The notes beneath the pieces were generated by a model. The model ran no database searches. It was not told the DNA's origin and worked only from the letters and a program-made list of their open reading frames with translations. Shown piece after piece: positions 44,850-56,157 of a stretch of 64,000 bases of DNA. Each line of letters opens with the position of its first letter. Within the stretch, counting starts at the first letter, position 1. The translations under genes were made by a program, and so were the position numbers. The stretch spans positions 14,416,501 through 14,480,500 of the forward strand of contig OX291557.1 in the NCBI GenBank assembly GCA_946406115.1. Reading direction: 5' to 3'. The DNA is from Apoda limacodes (taxonomy: Eukaryota; Arthropoda; Insecta; Lepidoptera; Limacodidae).

Positions 44850-45078
44850 TGTTGGAATATAACAAAAATAAATCTGTCCCTCTTTAATTAATAGTATGAG
44901 AGCCTTTCTCGTTCATACGCAATAGGTCAGACAATGAACAATGGCTTATTTGTTATAAGCAAAAAATTTGATTTTATTTTATTCTGTAGTTAGTCTTAGT
45001 TGTGCTCTATAAGAAAGACCACGTATACACACCTTCTAAAAGACGATAATAAATACCAAATTAAATAAATCGTCAACA
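44850..45078 (+). mobile_element. Copia LTR
   Basis: A 229-bp segment opens TGTTGGAATATAAC and closes TCGTCAACA, so the ends TGTTG/CAACA are inverted, as in Copia LTRs. It contains 'ctctataagaaag' as a TATA candidate and 'aataaatacc' as a polyA site. It directly follows the broken reverse transcriptase text; no second LTR was found. Confidence 0.65.
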
Positions 45079-45113
45079 AGTGTTTCTTTTGGCTTCCAAA
45101 CCTCCCTGAATGT

Positions 45114-45314
45114 ATGAATGAAGAAAAGTTTATGCTAGAAGCTTCAGATGACGCTCTGGCTGTAGCAGTAGACAATCTGATACAAAGTTATGGTGAATTT
45201 GACAAGGAGCAAGTTTCCCAAGAAATAAAAAGGGTACCGCTGGCATGTAAAAGCCACCGATATGAGTACGCGTTGCTGCCAAATGGAGAGCCCAAGAAAT
45301 CCTTCAATTTATAA
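45114..45314 (+). other. 66-codon frame, unidentified
   Basis: The frame reads MNEEKFMLEASDDALAVAVD and ends PNGEPKKSFNL. Its composition is protein-like (acidic N-terminus, balanced hydrophobics), unlike the AT-rich frames nearby. No promoter, splice site or known domain is seen. It lies between the Copia LTR and a hAT transposase C-terminus and could be a piece of either element or of a captured gene. Confidence 0.3.
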
Positions 45315-45399
45315 TAAAATGGGACTTCAGTGAATCGTTACCCTGTATATCGCTTATACTTCAATACTTCTAGACCATTTGCATCTCGGTTGCATTATG

Positions 45400-45562
45400 C
45401 AAGAGGAGTTTTTCGAAACTTAACCTAATTAAAAATTATCTTCGAGCTACAATGGGTCAAGACCGACTAGTTAATCTAGCTGTGCTTTCAATAGAAAGAA
45501 AAATTTCCAAGGAAATTGATTTCACAGAAGTTATTGAGGAGTTTAGTAAATTGAAGGCATGA
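45400..45562 (+). pseudogene. hAT transposase C-terminal dimerisation segment
   Basis: The plus strand reads NLIKNYLRATMGQDRLVNLA, then LSIERKISKEIDFTEVIEEF and a stop after SKLKA. This is the typical C-terminal hAT dimerisation text (LR.TM.Q.RL..LA.LSIE) of MYM/TTF-type zinc-finger hAT proteins. The upstream transposase core is missing, so it is a terminal fragment. No element ends were identified. Confidence 0.75.
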
Positions 45563-46113
45563 AAAGACATGTAACATGCTACAAAAAATAAATAAACTAT
45601 GACGGGCTTAGTCCGCCACTGCCTGCAGGTCTACTATGAACTCTTATAGCGATCTTGTTTAAGCCTTAAACAACATTGCACTGCTTATTCGTACCATGAG
45701 CCTACATAAAAATTGCCCTGATTAAGCCTTGCTCAACAAACCGTTGACCTTAATAATTCACTCTAATTTGTGCGTGATTTGTACCATAAGGTGTCAACAA
45801 AACCTAAATTGGCGCGGCTTATCTGCCAGATTTGGCTATTCTTAAATAGTTATTAATTTGCAACGTAAACTGAATTGTTTGTGTTATTTTTGCACATATA
45901 AAATGTTTATTAAGTTAGTGGCGGTTTAAAACCGTGTTTTTATTAATTCAGCATACAATTAAGATTACCAAACTGTTTAAATGCGGCTTACTGATCTAGA
46001 GGTTTGGGATAATTTTCTAACGTAGACAGCCCCATTATGTAAGCACTCAGTCTTCTTAAATAATATTGCTGCCTACGTAAAATACGTAGTCGGTGCCTTG
46101 GCACACACGTATC
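45563..46113. other. intergenic, unassigned repeat candidate
   Basis: About 45603-45640 ('cgggcttagtccgccactgc') and about 45912-45940 ('aagttagtggcggtttaaaa') carry partly complementary words (tccgccact and agtggcggt). They may be the ends of a decayed DNA element. No coding sequence. Confidence 0.35.
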
Positions 46114-47641
46114 CCTATCTGTTGTAAGTGTGCTACCTACTGCCTCATTAAATGAAACTCATACATATTTTACAAATGTTGGCAAAGATCTTGTTGGTCT
46201 AATACTTAATAAGCTAGGAGTTAGTAATGAAGATTTGGTGCGTAACGCAAAAGCAGTAAGAACTCCCACAAATTCGATGATGTTCACCCCTACTGATGCC
46301 ACAGAAATACGAAATGTTATTCTAACCCTAAGAACTGCTAGTGCCCCAGGTTGTGACAAAATAACGGCGAACTTTTTAAAATCTTTCGGTAATTACTTGG
46401 CTGAACCCATAGCGTATCTTTATAACTTGAGTTTGAGTTCTGGAATTTTCCCAGACCAATTCAAAACTGCTGTTGTCTGCCCAATCTACAAAGCGGGTGA
46501 TAGGGGCCAGCCAAGCAATTACAGACCTATTTCGCTACTCCTAACCATTTCCAAAGTGCTCGAGAGAAAATAACAAACTACCTAGAGAAGTCCAAGTTTA
46601 TTAACAACAATCAGTATGGTTTTAGGCAAGGAAGGTCTACAGAAGATGCTGTACTTCAACTCACCTCTATGATCACAAAGTATCAAGATGATGGAGTAAG
46701 ATCTGTTGGTGTTTTTTTGGACCTTCAAAAAGCATTCGATACGGTCTCCATTCCCATACTGCTCAAACGTCTGGAAAATATTGTTGTTAGGGGTACGGTA
46801 CACTCTTGGATTGAAAACTATTTAACAAACAGATACCAGATTGTGAAGGTGGAGAACAACTATAGTCAGAAAGTAATATGTAGTTATGGAGTCCCACAAG
46901 GAAGCACGCTTGGACCCACTCTGTTTTTGATTTATACAACAGTATTTGTGACATAAAAATCAGTGGATCTAACATGCTGATGTTTGCAGACGACAGTGTG
47001 GTAGTTTTTCACGCCAAGACATGGAACGAAGTTAAGCGGCTTACTGAAGAAGGACGCTCTAACATAACCTCGTGGCTTGAAGATGATCTCTTAACTCTAA
47101 ACACCATGAAAACAAACTACCTATGCTTCATCAAAACTGCTGTCACCAACCCTAAGAACTTCAGCATAATAATACACGCGTACCCTTGCAACAGGCATCC
47201 ACACTGCAATACATGCAAATGTGTAACACTCAGTAGGACCACGGTAACTAAATATCTTAGAGTTACTGTTGATGATAAACTACAATGGAGTAATCACATC
47301 ACTACCCTCGCGGTCAGAACGCGTAAACTGATACACGTTTTTAAAAATCTTAGTAATCTCTCATTCTTACATATTATGCTACTTCATGGGGTGGAGCTGC
47401 AAAATCTTATACCATAGAAATTGGTTTACCAATTCGTCATCCCACTGTGTCACTCTACAAAGTGGCAGAAGTTTTGTCTTTATGCAAGTTGTATATCATA
47501 CAAACTCTGTGTAAATATCACAGAGTAACTACACCCACTTTAAAAAATACCTCCAAACGTATAAAACGGTGCCCGGTTCCAAATACTAAAACTGAATTTG
47601 CTCGCAGGCAATATGAACATCTCGCTCCGACAATACAATAA
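46114..47641 (+). pseudogene. LINE reverse transcriptase (CR1/Jockey group)
   Basis: Three successive frames carry a nearly continuous reverse transcriptase. 46130-46573 holds LRTASAPGCDKI, FPDQFKTAVVCPIYKAGD and NYRPISLLLTISKVLE. 46580-46956 holds YGFRQGRSTEDAV, VFLDLQKAFDTV and GVPQGSTLGPTLFLIY. 46974-47417 holds FADDSVVVF, with both catalytic Asp retained, and the thumb region LTLNTMKTNYLCF. Frameshifts lie near 46570, 46945 and 47420, and the C-terminal text continues at 47447-47641. The endonuclease part is absent, so the copy is 5' truncated as usual for LINEs. The KAFDTVS/VPQGS wording recalls Daphne-like Jockey-superfamily elements, but the clade is not certain. Confidence 0.85.
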
Positions 47642-47915
47642 TATTTTACAAAAAGACACAAATATTCGTACGCTTGACAACCACTCATTTAGGGCATTTT
47701 TAATAAAATAGCTACAGCCATACTACTAAAAAACATTCAAAAAATAATAAATAGCACATGCTGATTAGATATATATTCAAATCACAAAACATTTTCCTAT
47801 TCGACACACACAACTGCTTACACACACACACACACACTTACAACCTCATTATTAAATTTCCAAATGTTCACCAAATATGTTACTAATTTAATTAATTATT
47901 AAATTAATTTAATAG
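47642..47915. other. LINE 3' flank with (CA)n
   Basis: Non-coding stretch after the LINE stop, including a short (CA)n run at about 47822-47837. It is probably the LINE 3' untranslated region. Confidence 0.4.
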
Positions 47916-48504
47916 GCAATTGAAATATTACATAAATATTGATTGTTTTTTTTTTAAATCAAACTATTTACATTGTAAATCTTATTTATTTAATGTTTCA
48001 ATACAAAACATGTATTTATTAGTTGATACACTATAATTTTATGTTTCGTTTGTGATTTTACAAAGAGGACCTCCTATTGGCCGCACGCAATAAAACAGTA
48101 TTGTAATTAGTTTGTAAAGCTAGTTGTAGTTAATTTACTTGACGATTCGAAAGTGTTCTTAGTAACCCATTTGAACTAAAAGATTTTTGATTTTGATTTT
48201 TGAAAAAAAACATATGTTGAAGTTCTTAACACATTTTTACTAGCTTAGCCTATAAAAATGTATGTATTTAAATATCGTCAAGTAAATTAACTGCAACTAG
48301 CTTTACAAACTAATCACAATACTGTTTAATTGCGTGCGTCCAATAGGTAATCTTTGTAAAATCACAAACGAAACATAATATTATAGTGTATCAACCAATA
48401 AATACATGTTTTGTATTGGAACACTTAATAAAGAAGATTTACAATGTAAATAGTTTGATTTTAAAAAAAAAAAACAATCAATATTTAGGTAATATTTCAA
48501 TTGC
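47916..48504. repeat. inverted repeat, 231-bp arms
   Basis: The left arm (47916-48146) and right arm (48273-48504) are inverted copies from 'gcaattgaaatatta' inward to 'aatttacttgacgat', with about 10% differences. The 126-bp spacer contains 'tttgaactaaaagatttttg' and 'attttgattttt', a LINE-tail-like end. No coding sequence. The fold-back form suggests a MITE or an inverted duplication around a retroposon tail. Confidence 0.85.
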
Positions 48505-50174
48505 TTATTGTTTTTCAGATTGCATAGGGGGTGGCACCATGTGATACGTTAAAGGTCAAAGAGCAATTAACACATTTGCAATACTGTTACCGTAAACAAC
48601 CGCAGTTCATGACTCGTGATAAGAACTTGTCACGTTGTGACCGCGCCCGCCCCGTAGTAATGACGTCCTACGTCGTTTCTATAAGCGAATTTTCTATACT
48701 TGACTGACTTGTATGGCTTTATGCGACCTCTTACCGACTGTGACATAAATAAAACACCGCAAAAAGCATGTCGAGCCATGCTTACTGTACAATTAATTAA
48801 TTGTTGAGAGGAAATATCCCAACCTAGCCAATGCAGATATAGGTATTTGAAAAACACTTGCTGTCGCACTAGGACCCGGTCCAATATACGGATGTGCGAT
48901 AGGGACAACAGCGCCTCGGGCTGTTTTGCGTAGTCGTAATCATCAAAATCGGGGTATCGTATTCCCCACTTTCCCTTTCCAAATCTTAACCAAATTTAAT
49001 AAAAATTACTTCACCTTAAAGGTTATGAATTATTCCGTGTCTGTATGTTTTGTTTTTTTTTTTAATTAGTGGTCATATTTGTATAGCACACGTCTAAAAA
49101 TGTCATAAAAAAAAAAAATTTTTTTTGGACTTTAGCAGTGCCCCAATTTTTTATAGGAATGGCATCTAAAAAAAAACAAAACGTACAGATATAGTGATTG
49201 TGTATATCTATCATACATAAAAAAATAACAGAAACAGGGGAATACGTTTGTATGGGGGAAAACAGCGGGGTATTTCCTCTTAAGAAGCTATACTGGCAAA
49301 GGTTTCTCTGGATCCGCTGAGCAGATCCGACTTAAACTTAATGACTTTGGTTTATGTTTCGAGTTATGGTTCTACTTTAATCATTTTTTTTTTAATAAAT
49401 ATAATTCTATATTAATTTACTTTTGTTCGATAAAAACTCAAGTGAGTTGAGATGTAGCTGCACTACTCACGCACGCTCAGTTACATATCCCGTCATCCTT
49501 GTGTTTACCTTCTCAAGTTTTATCTCACGGAGTACTGCCGCTTAATCGGCCATAAAGTATTTTACTTTGGTACTTGATCGCGTTAATTAGTGTTACTTCT
49601 CAAAGTAGTTTCTAGTAGTAAGTACTTAGATAAAAGTACGGCTGCACGTTTCAGTTTGCGTGTTGCACAATCATTGCGCGGGTTTTTATTTTTAGATTAG
49701 ACAATGGCTACTGTTAACGCGCAATGAACATCATTGCTGTAGCTGATGCTGCAGGACGGCTTGTTGACCTTCTTGCACGTACCTAAATACAGTGTTCTGT
49801 TTCTTTTACACAAAAATAGTCAATATAATTCCAATACTTTACTTTACTTATTTATTTATGAATAGAATGTGATTGTATGTGCTATATTTTAGTCTTTTAA
49901 ACCATTTTTATTACACTTGTAAATCACTGAAGCAAGCATTTCTGCATCAATATATGTAACACAATAACTTAAATAAAACTAGTTTCTATATATACGCCAC
50001 TCCACAAATTCCATTCACCGAATGACAGTACCGAATCTCTAATGAGCTTTGTGATTGTTTTGCCACGGTTACTAAGATAGCGCAAGACCGTATCTATATT
50101 TTTATTATTTTAATCTATTTGAAAACATAAAAAGTTTTTAATAAATAGTTTACATAAAAAGAAAAAAAAAATTC
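48505..50174. other. intergenic, nothing firm
   Basis: No gene supported. About 49445-49520 ('gcacgctcagttacatat') is distantly similar to part of the palindrome arm at about 24335. The minus frame at 48630-48908 has no recognisable domain. Confidence 0.4.
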
Positions 50175-50820
50175 AGACTGGAGTGGTAGATCCCAAGACT
50201 AGCCAGGAACCACCAGACCAATTTGGTTTTGGAAGATATAGTCCACTGGAATTAATAGGTTTTGAGTTGCCGAACATGTTCACTTTTTTTATGTGCTACG
50301 TGGATGACATACAAGTACGTATATCTTTCATTTGATCCTCAGGGCACTGACAGTGCACTTGCCAAAATTAACCAATATCTACATAGCACTGCATTATGGT
50401 CAGAGGCAAATATACTTAATCTTATTCCATTTAAATCTAAATATATGGTGCTGGGGTCCAAATAGCAGATAGACTATATATGTAACAAAAGCCTTGACGT
50501 AAGTATTCTTGGAAAACAGGTTGAGCGTGTAACGGAGGTCCCTAATCTGGGCGTACTGATGGATAACAGGCTTCGTATTGATTGCCACATTCTCGAGATC
50601 GCACGAAACTGCTTTTACAGATTCAAATTCTTTACCGAGTACTTGATTATCTGAGTGAGGCACTACGCACACTGCTGTGTGACTCACTTATTCTATTAAA
50701 GCTGAGCTATGCAAAAGTCGTAGATTGTCCCAGTCTGCTGGCAAAAACCGAACTTACAGTGCAAAGGGTACAAAATGCGTGTGCAAGGTTCATTTTTAAC
50801 ATTACCCCCGTACTTATATA
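50175..50820 (+). pseudogene. LINE reverse transcriptase fragment
   Basis: The plus strand carries the second half of a LINE reverse transcriptase. YVDDIQ (about 50299-50316) replaces YADD at the catalytic site. It is followed by DSALAKINQYLHSTALWSEA, NLIPFKSKYMVLGSK, and later YRVLDYLSEALRTLLCDSL and VQRVQNACARFIFNI (to about 50808). Frameshifts separate these parts. It belongs to a different LINE from the one at 46114. It is cut off at 50820, exactly where the 463-bp duplicated unit starts. Confidence 0.75.
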
Positions 50821-51746
50821 AGCCTTTATTTAAATAGCTCAAATATTTGGAAAATGTCACTTTGTAGAGAATTACACTTAGCTGCGCTGACATACCTCAC
50901 ATTATGACCTCTCTGCATAATTTGAGCGACGTGTTTTGCAGCATAAGCTGAGTCGGCGACCATATCAGGATCTATACAATATATTACACGCGTATATATT
51001 ACAAATCTGACATTATTTAGCAAAGCAAAAAGCCAATATCGATCGGATTTTTTTTTAAATCAAAAATAAATTTTGCAAATCACATGGTAGTTCCTAAATA
51101 TTTTGCGATCAAAGTTAAAAGTAAAAATACATAGTGTCACACTACGGTGGTTTGCATAAGAGAGCTGTAAAATTTTGCCAGAATCAATGCAATGTGACAT
51201 GACGTACAGATCGACGGAATGATAAAACTATAAGGATTCCGCATTTGTCATTTGGCTAAAGAACCCTAAAACGATTTTAAAAAAGCCTTTATTTAAATAG
51301 CTCAAATATTTGGAAAATGTCACTTTGTAGAGAATTACACTTAGCTGCGCTGACATACCTCACATTATGACCTCTCTGCATAATTTGAGCGACGTGTTTT
51401 GCAGCATAAGCTGAGTCGGCGACCATATCAGGATCTATACAATATATTACACGCGTATATATTACAAATCTGACATTATTTAGCAAAGCAAAAAGCCAAT
51501 ATCGATCGGATTTTTTTTTAAATCAAAAATAAATTTTGCAAATCACATGGTAGTTCCTAAATATTTTGCGATCAAAGTTAAAAGTAAAAATACATAGTGT
51601 CACACTACGGTGGTTTGCATAAGAGAGCTGTAAAATTTTGCCAGAATCAATGCAATGTGACATGACGTACAGATCGACGGAATGATAAAACTATAAGGAT
51701 TCCGCATTTGTCATTTGGCTAAAGAACCCTAAAACGATTTTAAAAA
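50821..51746 (+). repeat. perfect 463-bp tandem duplication
   Basis: Units 50821-51283 and 51284-51746 appear identical base for base. Each ends with 'tataaggattccgcatttgt' and 'aagaaccctaaaac', the 3' end of the repeat family at 28025-28680. Each unit holds the same 65-codon minus frame (MLNNVRFVIYTRVIYC...), which is not a recognised gene. The lack of any difference contrasts with all other duplications in the window. Confidence 0.9.
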
Positions 51747-53599
51747 ATCTTACAAACCACACCTCACCGTGAATTAAACTTTCCTTTTTAATGATATTTT
51801 TTACCCCCATATTTTTTATTAAAACGAAAAATCTGTGTCAACATTTTTGGGTACAAAATTATGTACACATTTACGAAATAAATTTAATAAATACCAGCGA
51901 TGCTGCCTTATTTAAAAAGAAATAAAACTAATTAAGTATTTTTCATTGCTGAAAACACAATATTTTTCTCAAAGTATTTCCATTTATATAAAACCGGAAA
52001 ATAGGAATTTTATAAACTACTTAAAATATTTTGACACTTCGTTTATCAATTTCACAGATTTCAGATAACTACTGGTATTTATAAGTAGCATACGGTAGTA
52101 GACGGTATGAATTAAAATATAAATTAGTTTAACATTTACTTCAAACATATATTATGTATTAAACAAGACGGTACCTATTTATAATATTTTTTACTTCAAT
52201 TTTAATATCGTAGCTGTCTTTAAAACATGAATAGATGACTCATTCCCTTAACATTTTATTGTGTTTGATAACCGAAATGCAAAAAACTTAGTACTGAAGA
52301 GCCACCCATTAAAAAAACTTATTTTACTAGTAGGTACTAGTGAATGGACTTTTCCAATTTAATATGAGTATACGTACAAAAACTAGTAATTATATAATCG
52401 CAATTAACACTTTTATTATGCTTCAAATCATATTATCTGCATAAACGCTGAATTAAGGAGTTATTAAGGTTTTTGAAATATAAGAAGGAGAAAACTCGTC
52501 GCTAATAAATTACAGTGCCAGAAACTTTTGTGACCTTCTGATCTATGCTGTTTGGTCACTAGTGTCTGCGTAAGTTCACACCATTTCAATATGGTGGATT
52601 TTCTATTATAAGTACTTTTTCAAACATACAAAAACTGTAACGGGTCTTTGCCCTGGTACCTAAAGAATTTTAAGCCGTATCGTTTAATAAATTATCATGC
52701 ATATACTTATGCCTAACCGCTGCTGATTTTTTTCCATGTCTAATTGATAATTGACAAAATATATAAAATAACGCAAAATTCATGCAAATAGTAGATACAA
52801 AGGGGTTATGGTGTTTGTTTTCGTGTACAAAAATATACACTTTTAAATTACTAATGTTTGTCCTTTATTATTATTTTTTCTTTTCTAGCCTTCTTCTTGA
52901 AGAAAGAGGTGAATCGAAGAATGCAACTTGGCTAGACATAGTATTTTGGAAATCTTTACGTCCAATTAAAAGTATACAATTAGTGTTTGTTGTCAGCAAT
53001 GACTTACGTAGAGAAACGTTTTAAAAACCTGCCAAATTTTACTTACATGTATTATACCGTCTCGGTTGTGTTTTTAAATAATTTTTATTCCTGACAGGAT
53101 GGCTAACGTTGTAAGACATTTTTAATGCCACCCTCCTCATTGGCTTGTTGGGGTAAAGCCTAGGGTGATTTGGGCCACAGTCCACAAGCGAGCAGAGTGC
53201 ATATTTGAGGTGTGAATAAACAATGTACTTGTAAATTAAGAAAAATAGTCACTGCTACCTACACGCCAGGTTTGAACCTCCGCCACTCAGCAAACAAGGT
53301 GAAATCGGAACCCCTGAGCCACCACCAGCATCAGCCATGTCACCTATAACTACAAAACTAAAAAAGTTTAGGGAGAAGAGAGGAAGCTTTGACAGTTACA
53401 TCCTAACTAGTCAGTCGGTTACAGTATGACCTAATCTAAATCATTGGTCTCTCGTACTATTAACGAACTATGGAAAAAACTATGCTAGGCGTTGCTTAAC
53501 GCGATGAATGAACCGAAGTCAGAGAACCACACAGAGATTCAATTGTTAAAAATAATATTATAGAGGAAATTACTTGTCAGTGACGACCACGATCTAGGG
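51747..53599. other. intergenic with repeat fragment
   Basis: AT-rich, no gene supported. About 53125-53330 ('ttgggccacagtccacaagc', 'gccaggtttgaacctccgcc') is a fragment of the family at 25480. The 80-codon frame at 52782-53024 lacks context. Confidence 0.45.
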
Positions 53600-53860
53600 C
53601 AGTGGTGGGCAAACTTTCCTTATGAGGGTCCAGAAAGTTTGAGGGCCCTGCTATAGTCGGTGTGTGAGACATATGAAATTATTTTTGTTTTGCCAAGATA
53701 TCGTCTGATACAGGTTCGAGTTGCGAAGAAGTAACTTTCAAAGTCAAAATATAATTATCGCAGGCCATATACTAATTATTTCGAAGGACCGGGCGTCGGG
53801 CCGGATAATATCCTATCGGGGGCCGGAGCTGGCCCGCAGGCCGTACTTTGCCCACCACTG
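53600..53860. mobile_element. hAT MITE with intact 8-bp target duplication
   Basis: The 261-bp element begins cagtggtgggcaaa and ends tttgcccaccactg (14-bp perfect inverted ends). It is flanked by ATCTAGGG on both sides (53592-53599 and 53861-53868). An 8-bp duplication with CAG-type ends is diagnostic of the hAT superfamily. It has no coding capacity. The right part holds the GC-rich 'gccggagctggcccgcaggc' common in this MITE type. The perfect duplication implies a fairly recent insertion. Confidence 0.92.
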
Positions 53861-54376
53861 ATCTAGGGAGACGTAGTTTGGAACGGGCCAGATGGACACA
53901 GACGGTCTAATTCCAGATGCTGGAAGCTAGCGAATAGTAAGTAATAGTACAACTTAACATTTTTTTTTCATCCATACAGTTTTATCAAATTTAGAAATCT
54001 TAATGATACCGCAAGGTTTAAATACGCACGATAAGTATTTTTGATGACAGTTTTTTTAAGTATATCTTTTATGCAACTCGTAGAGACGAATGCGCAGTAT
54101 GTGACGACAGGGTCATTCGTATGTTTTTGATACAAATTAGTTGCCATATTTTATGTAAACACATCGGTATATTAAGCGGATATGTTAATCTGTATACAGA
54201 TATTTATGATCTGTGATTATATTTCATTCTATGTAGAGTTTGTATTATCTTAATACTGTAACCCTACTGTTCTATTTGAGTTTAAATGATCCAAAACGTT
54301 TAACGACAGTTGTTCTCAGGAGCTTTTAAGAGATTCTCAAAAGTGAAACTGAATGCCATTCGTCCAATATATTACG

Positions 54377-54526
54377 GTTCCGTAGCTCAGTGGGTAATAC
54401 TGATAAATTGAGGGGCGTGGGTTCGCTTCCCTCACAAGACCAAACATTCATACATAGGCTATGGTGACCGCTTATCATCAGGCGGACCGTTAGCTTGTTT
54501 GCCACCTTAGTGGAATAAAAAAAATA
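54377..54526 (+). mobile_element. tRNA-derived SINE with LINE-like tail
   Basis: The head has an RNA polymerase III A box (tagctcagtgg, 54383-54393) and a B box (ggttcgcttcc, 54420-54430), 26 bp apart. The tail, 'ggtgaccgcttatcatcagg' through 'gccaccttagtggaataaaa', is nearly identical to the 3' end of the Jockey-type LINE at 55540-55607. It is about 150 bp, ending in an A-run. It is a SINE, not a tRNA gene: no cloverleaf acceptor stem is formed. Confidence 0.85.
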
Positions 54527-55077
54527 TTATTGGTGTTTGTCTTGAGACTGGGTATTTTCTATGTATAATATGTAGATATATAGTAACGAAAAAAAAGTAT
54601 ATGTATTGGTATCCGTTGTCTGGTATCCATAGCACAAGCTTTGCTTAGTTTGGAACTGTGAGTCCTAATTTACAAAAATATTTATTTATTGATTATATAC
54701 AAGGTAATTTTTAAGTGGGTCTGCATGGCCAAATCTAACGAATATGAGGAATAGCTCAAAAGAGTCTCGGGCTCGATTTTAATGAATATTAAAATTGCAT
54801 TAGATTTTTGCAAAATTAATAATAGCCCGGAATCGAACCCGTTGATTTTGGAAAAAAAACACACCTTGTATAGTTGGGTCATTCCAGTATTGAGACTAAA
54901 ATTTTCTGAGTTTTCGAATAACGCAATAATAACTGGTTTCATAGTTATCACAAAAAACAACCACAGTAACAAATAAAACAATTTAACAATTGTTCCATAT
55001 TCAAAAATTTTATTCAGTAGTAAGTAAAAGTGAGTTTTAGTCACTGTTATGTTTCTATTCTCTAGTAAGTCAAAGTG
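54527..55077. other. intergenic, unassigned
   Basis: No gene supported. The 120-codon minus frame at 54682-55044 is Leu/Ile/Phe-rich, lacks context and is AT-driven. About 54830-54845 contains 'ggaatcgaaccc', a reverse B-box-like word, without other SINE parts. Confidence 0.35.
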
Positions 55078-55607
55078 ATCCCATATGGAGTACTGCTGCC
55101 ATCTCTGGGCAGGTGCACCCGGATACCAGGTTGGACCTTTTGACTCGGTTTAACGACGGGCTGTGAGAATTGTCGACGATCCCAAACTCACTTGCCGTAT
55201 CGAACCCTTAAGTCTGACTTTGCCTCCCTGTGTGTATTCTACCGCTTGTACAATGGGATGTGTTCTGAGGAATTTTTCGAAATGATGCCCACGGCTACTT
55301 TCTACCATCGCACCGCTCGCAATCGGCAGGGAATTCAATCTCACACTTTAGAACCGGAATGGTCGCGTACGGTGCGGTTTCAGAGAAACTTCCTCCCGCG
55401 AACGCTTGGGTTGTGAAATGAGCTCCCTGCCAAGGTTTTCTCTAAGGACTACAGTATGACGTTCCTAAAGAAAGAAGTTATTGGATTTTTGAAGGGTCGG
55501 CAACGCGCGAGTGATACTTCTGGTGTTGCAAGCGTCTATAGGCCACGGTGACCGCTTGCTATCAGGCGGACTGTGTGGTTGTTTGCCACCTTAGTGGTAT
55601 AAAAAAA
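55078..55607 (+). pseudogene. Jockey-type LINE, C-terminus and 3' tail
   Basis: The plus strand reads YCCHLWAGAPGYQV at about 55093. The last part of the polyprotein follows in the frame from 55192: ASLCVFYRLYNGMCSEEFF, FYHRTARNRQGIQ, then VRFQRNFLPRTLGL. Non-coding text follows with the shared tail 'ccaccttagtggtataaaaa' ending at about 55607. The same C-terminal words occur at 60190-61905 and, without coding capacity, at 11459-11735. Confidence 0.8.
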
Positions 55608-55870
55608 GTGAGTTTTTTTCACTTTTATCGATTACTAAAATGCCCTTTTTCGAGGAGCAACGGTAAAAAAGATTTACATAAAAGAAAGGTCAATCATGCA
55701 TCTAAAAGGGGCTTGCTATAAAAAGTTTTATATCGTTTGACAGTCTCACGCCATGGAAATACGTTCATCCGTAGAAAATACCGTGGTGCACAGGTCAAAA
55801 TAATGTAATTATAATATTTTATATAATTATATATATTTATATTATATATATATATTTAAATATATATTTA
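55608..55870. other. AT-rich spacer with (TA)n
   Basis: Contains a TA-rich microsatellite at about 55805-55870. No gene. Confidence 0.5.
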
Positions 55871-56157
55871 TAATTGCGAAAGTGACTTTGTTTATTTGTT
55901 TGTCAATTTATCCGTTCCTCACGTCGCAACAGAGCATCCAATTGAGCAGAAAAAAGAAGAGAGAAAGGACATAGGCTATCTTACTCCAGACAATTCAAAA
56001 GATTTTGCAGGAATTGTAATAACCAAATTCCACGTGGTAACAACAGCTATGGCAAACTTCCTTACTGTAATCAAGTTCCTTCAAGGAGTTGCCGTAGTAA
56101 TCCCACAGATTAACGATTACTGAATTCAGCGCGGACAGAGTTGCGGGCTAAAGCTAT
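55871..56157 (+). mobile_element. Helitron-type repeat, decayed
   Basis: It opens with 'gcgaaagtgactttg' and GTTT-like words, as in Lep1-like 5' ends. It contains 'aattccacgtggtaacaaca' and ends 'gttgcgggctaaagctat', a decayed relative of the GCCGC...CTAG end. The 75-codon frame (55896-56123) is internal to it and not a gene. Confidence 0.5.

Noticed and set aside
54377..54450. tRNA gene candidate
   Set aside because: A and B boxes are present, but there is no acceptor stem or plausible anticodon arm, and a LINE-like tail follows; it is a SINE head.
54682..55044. 120-codon minus-strand frame
   Set aside because: AT-driven hydrophobic text without promoter, splice sites or domain.
55896..56123. 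75-codon plus-strand frame
   Set aside because: Lies inside a decayed Helitron-type repeat; the similar words recur in other non-coding copies.
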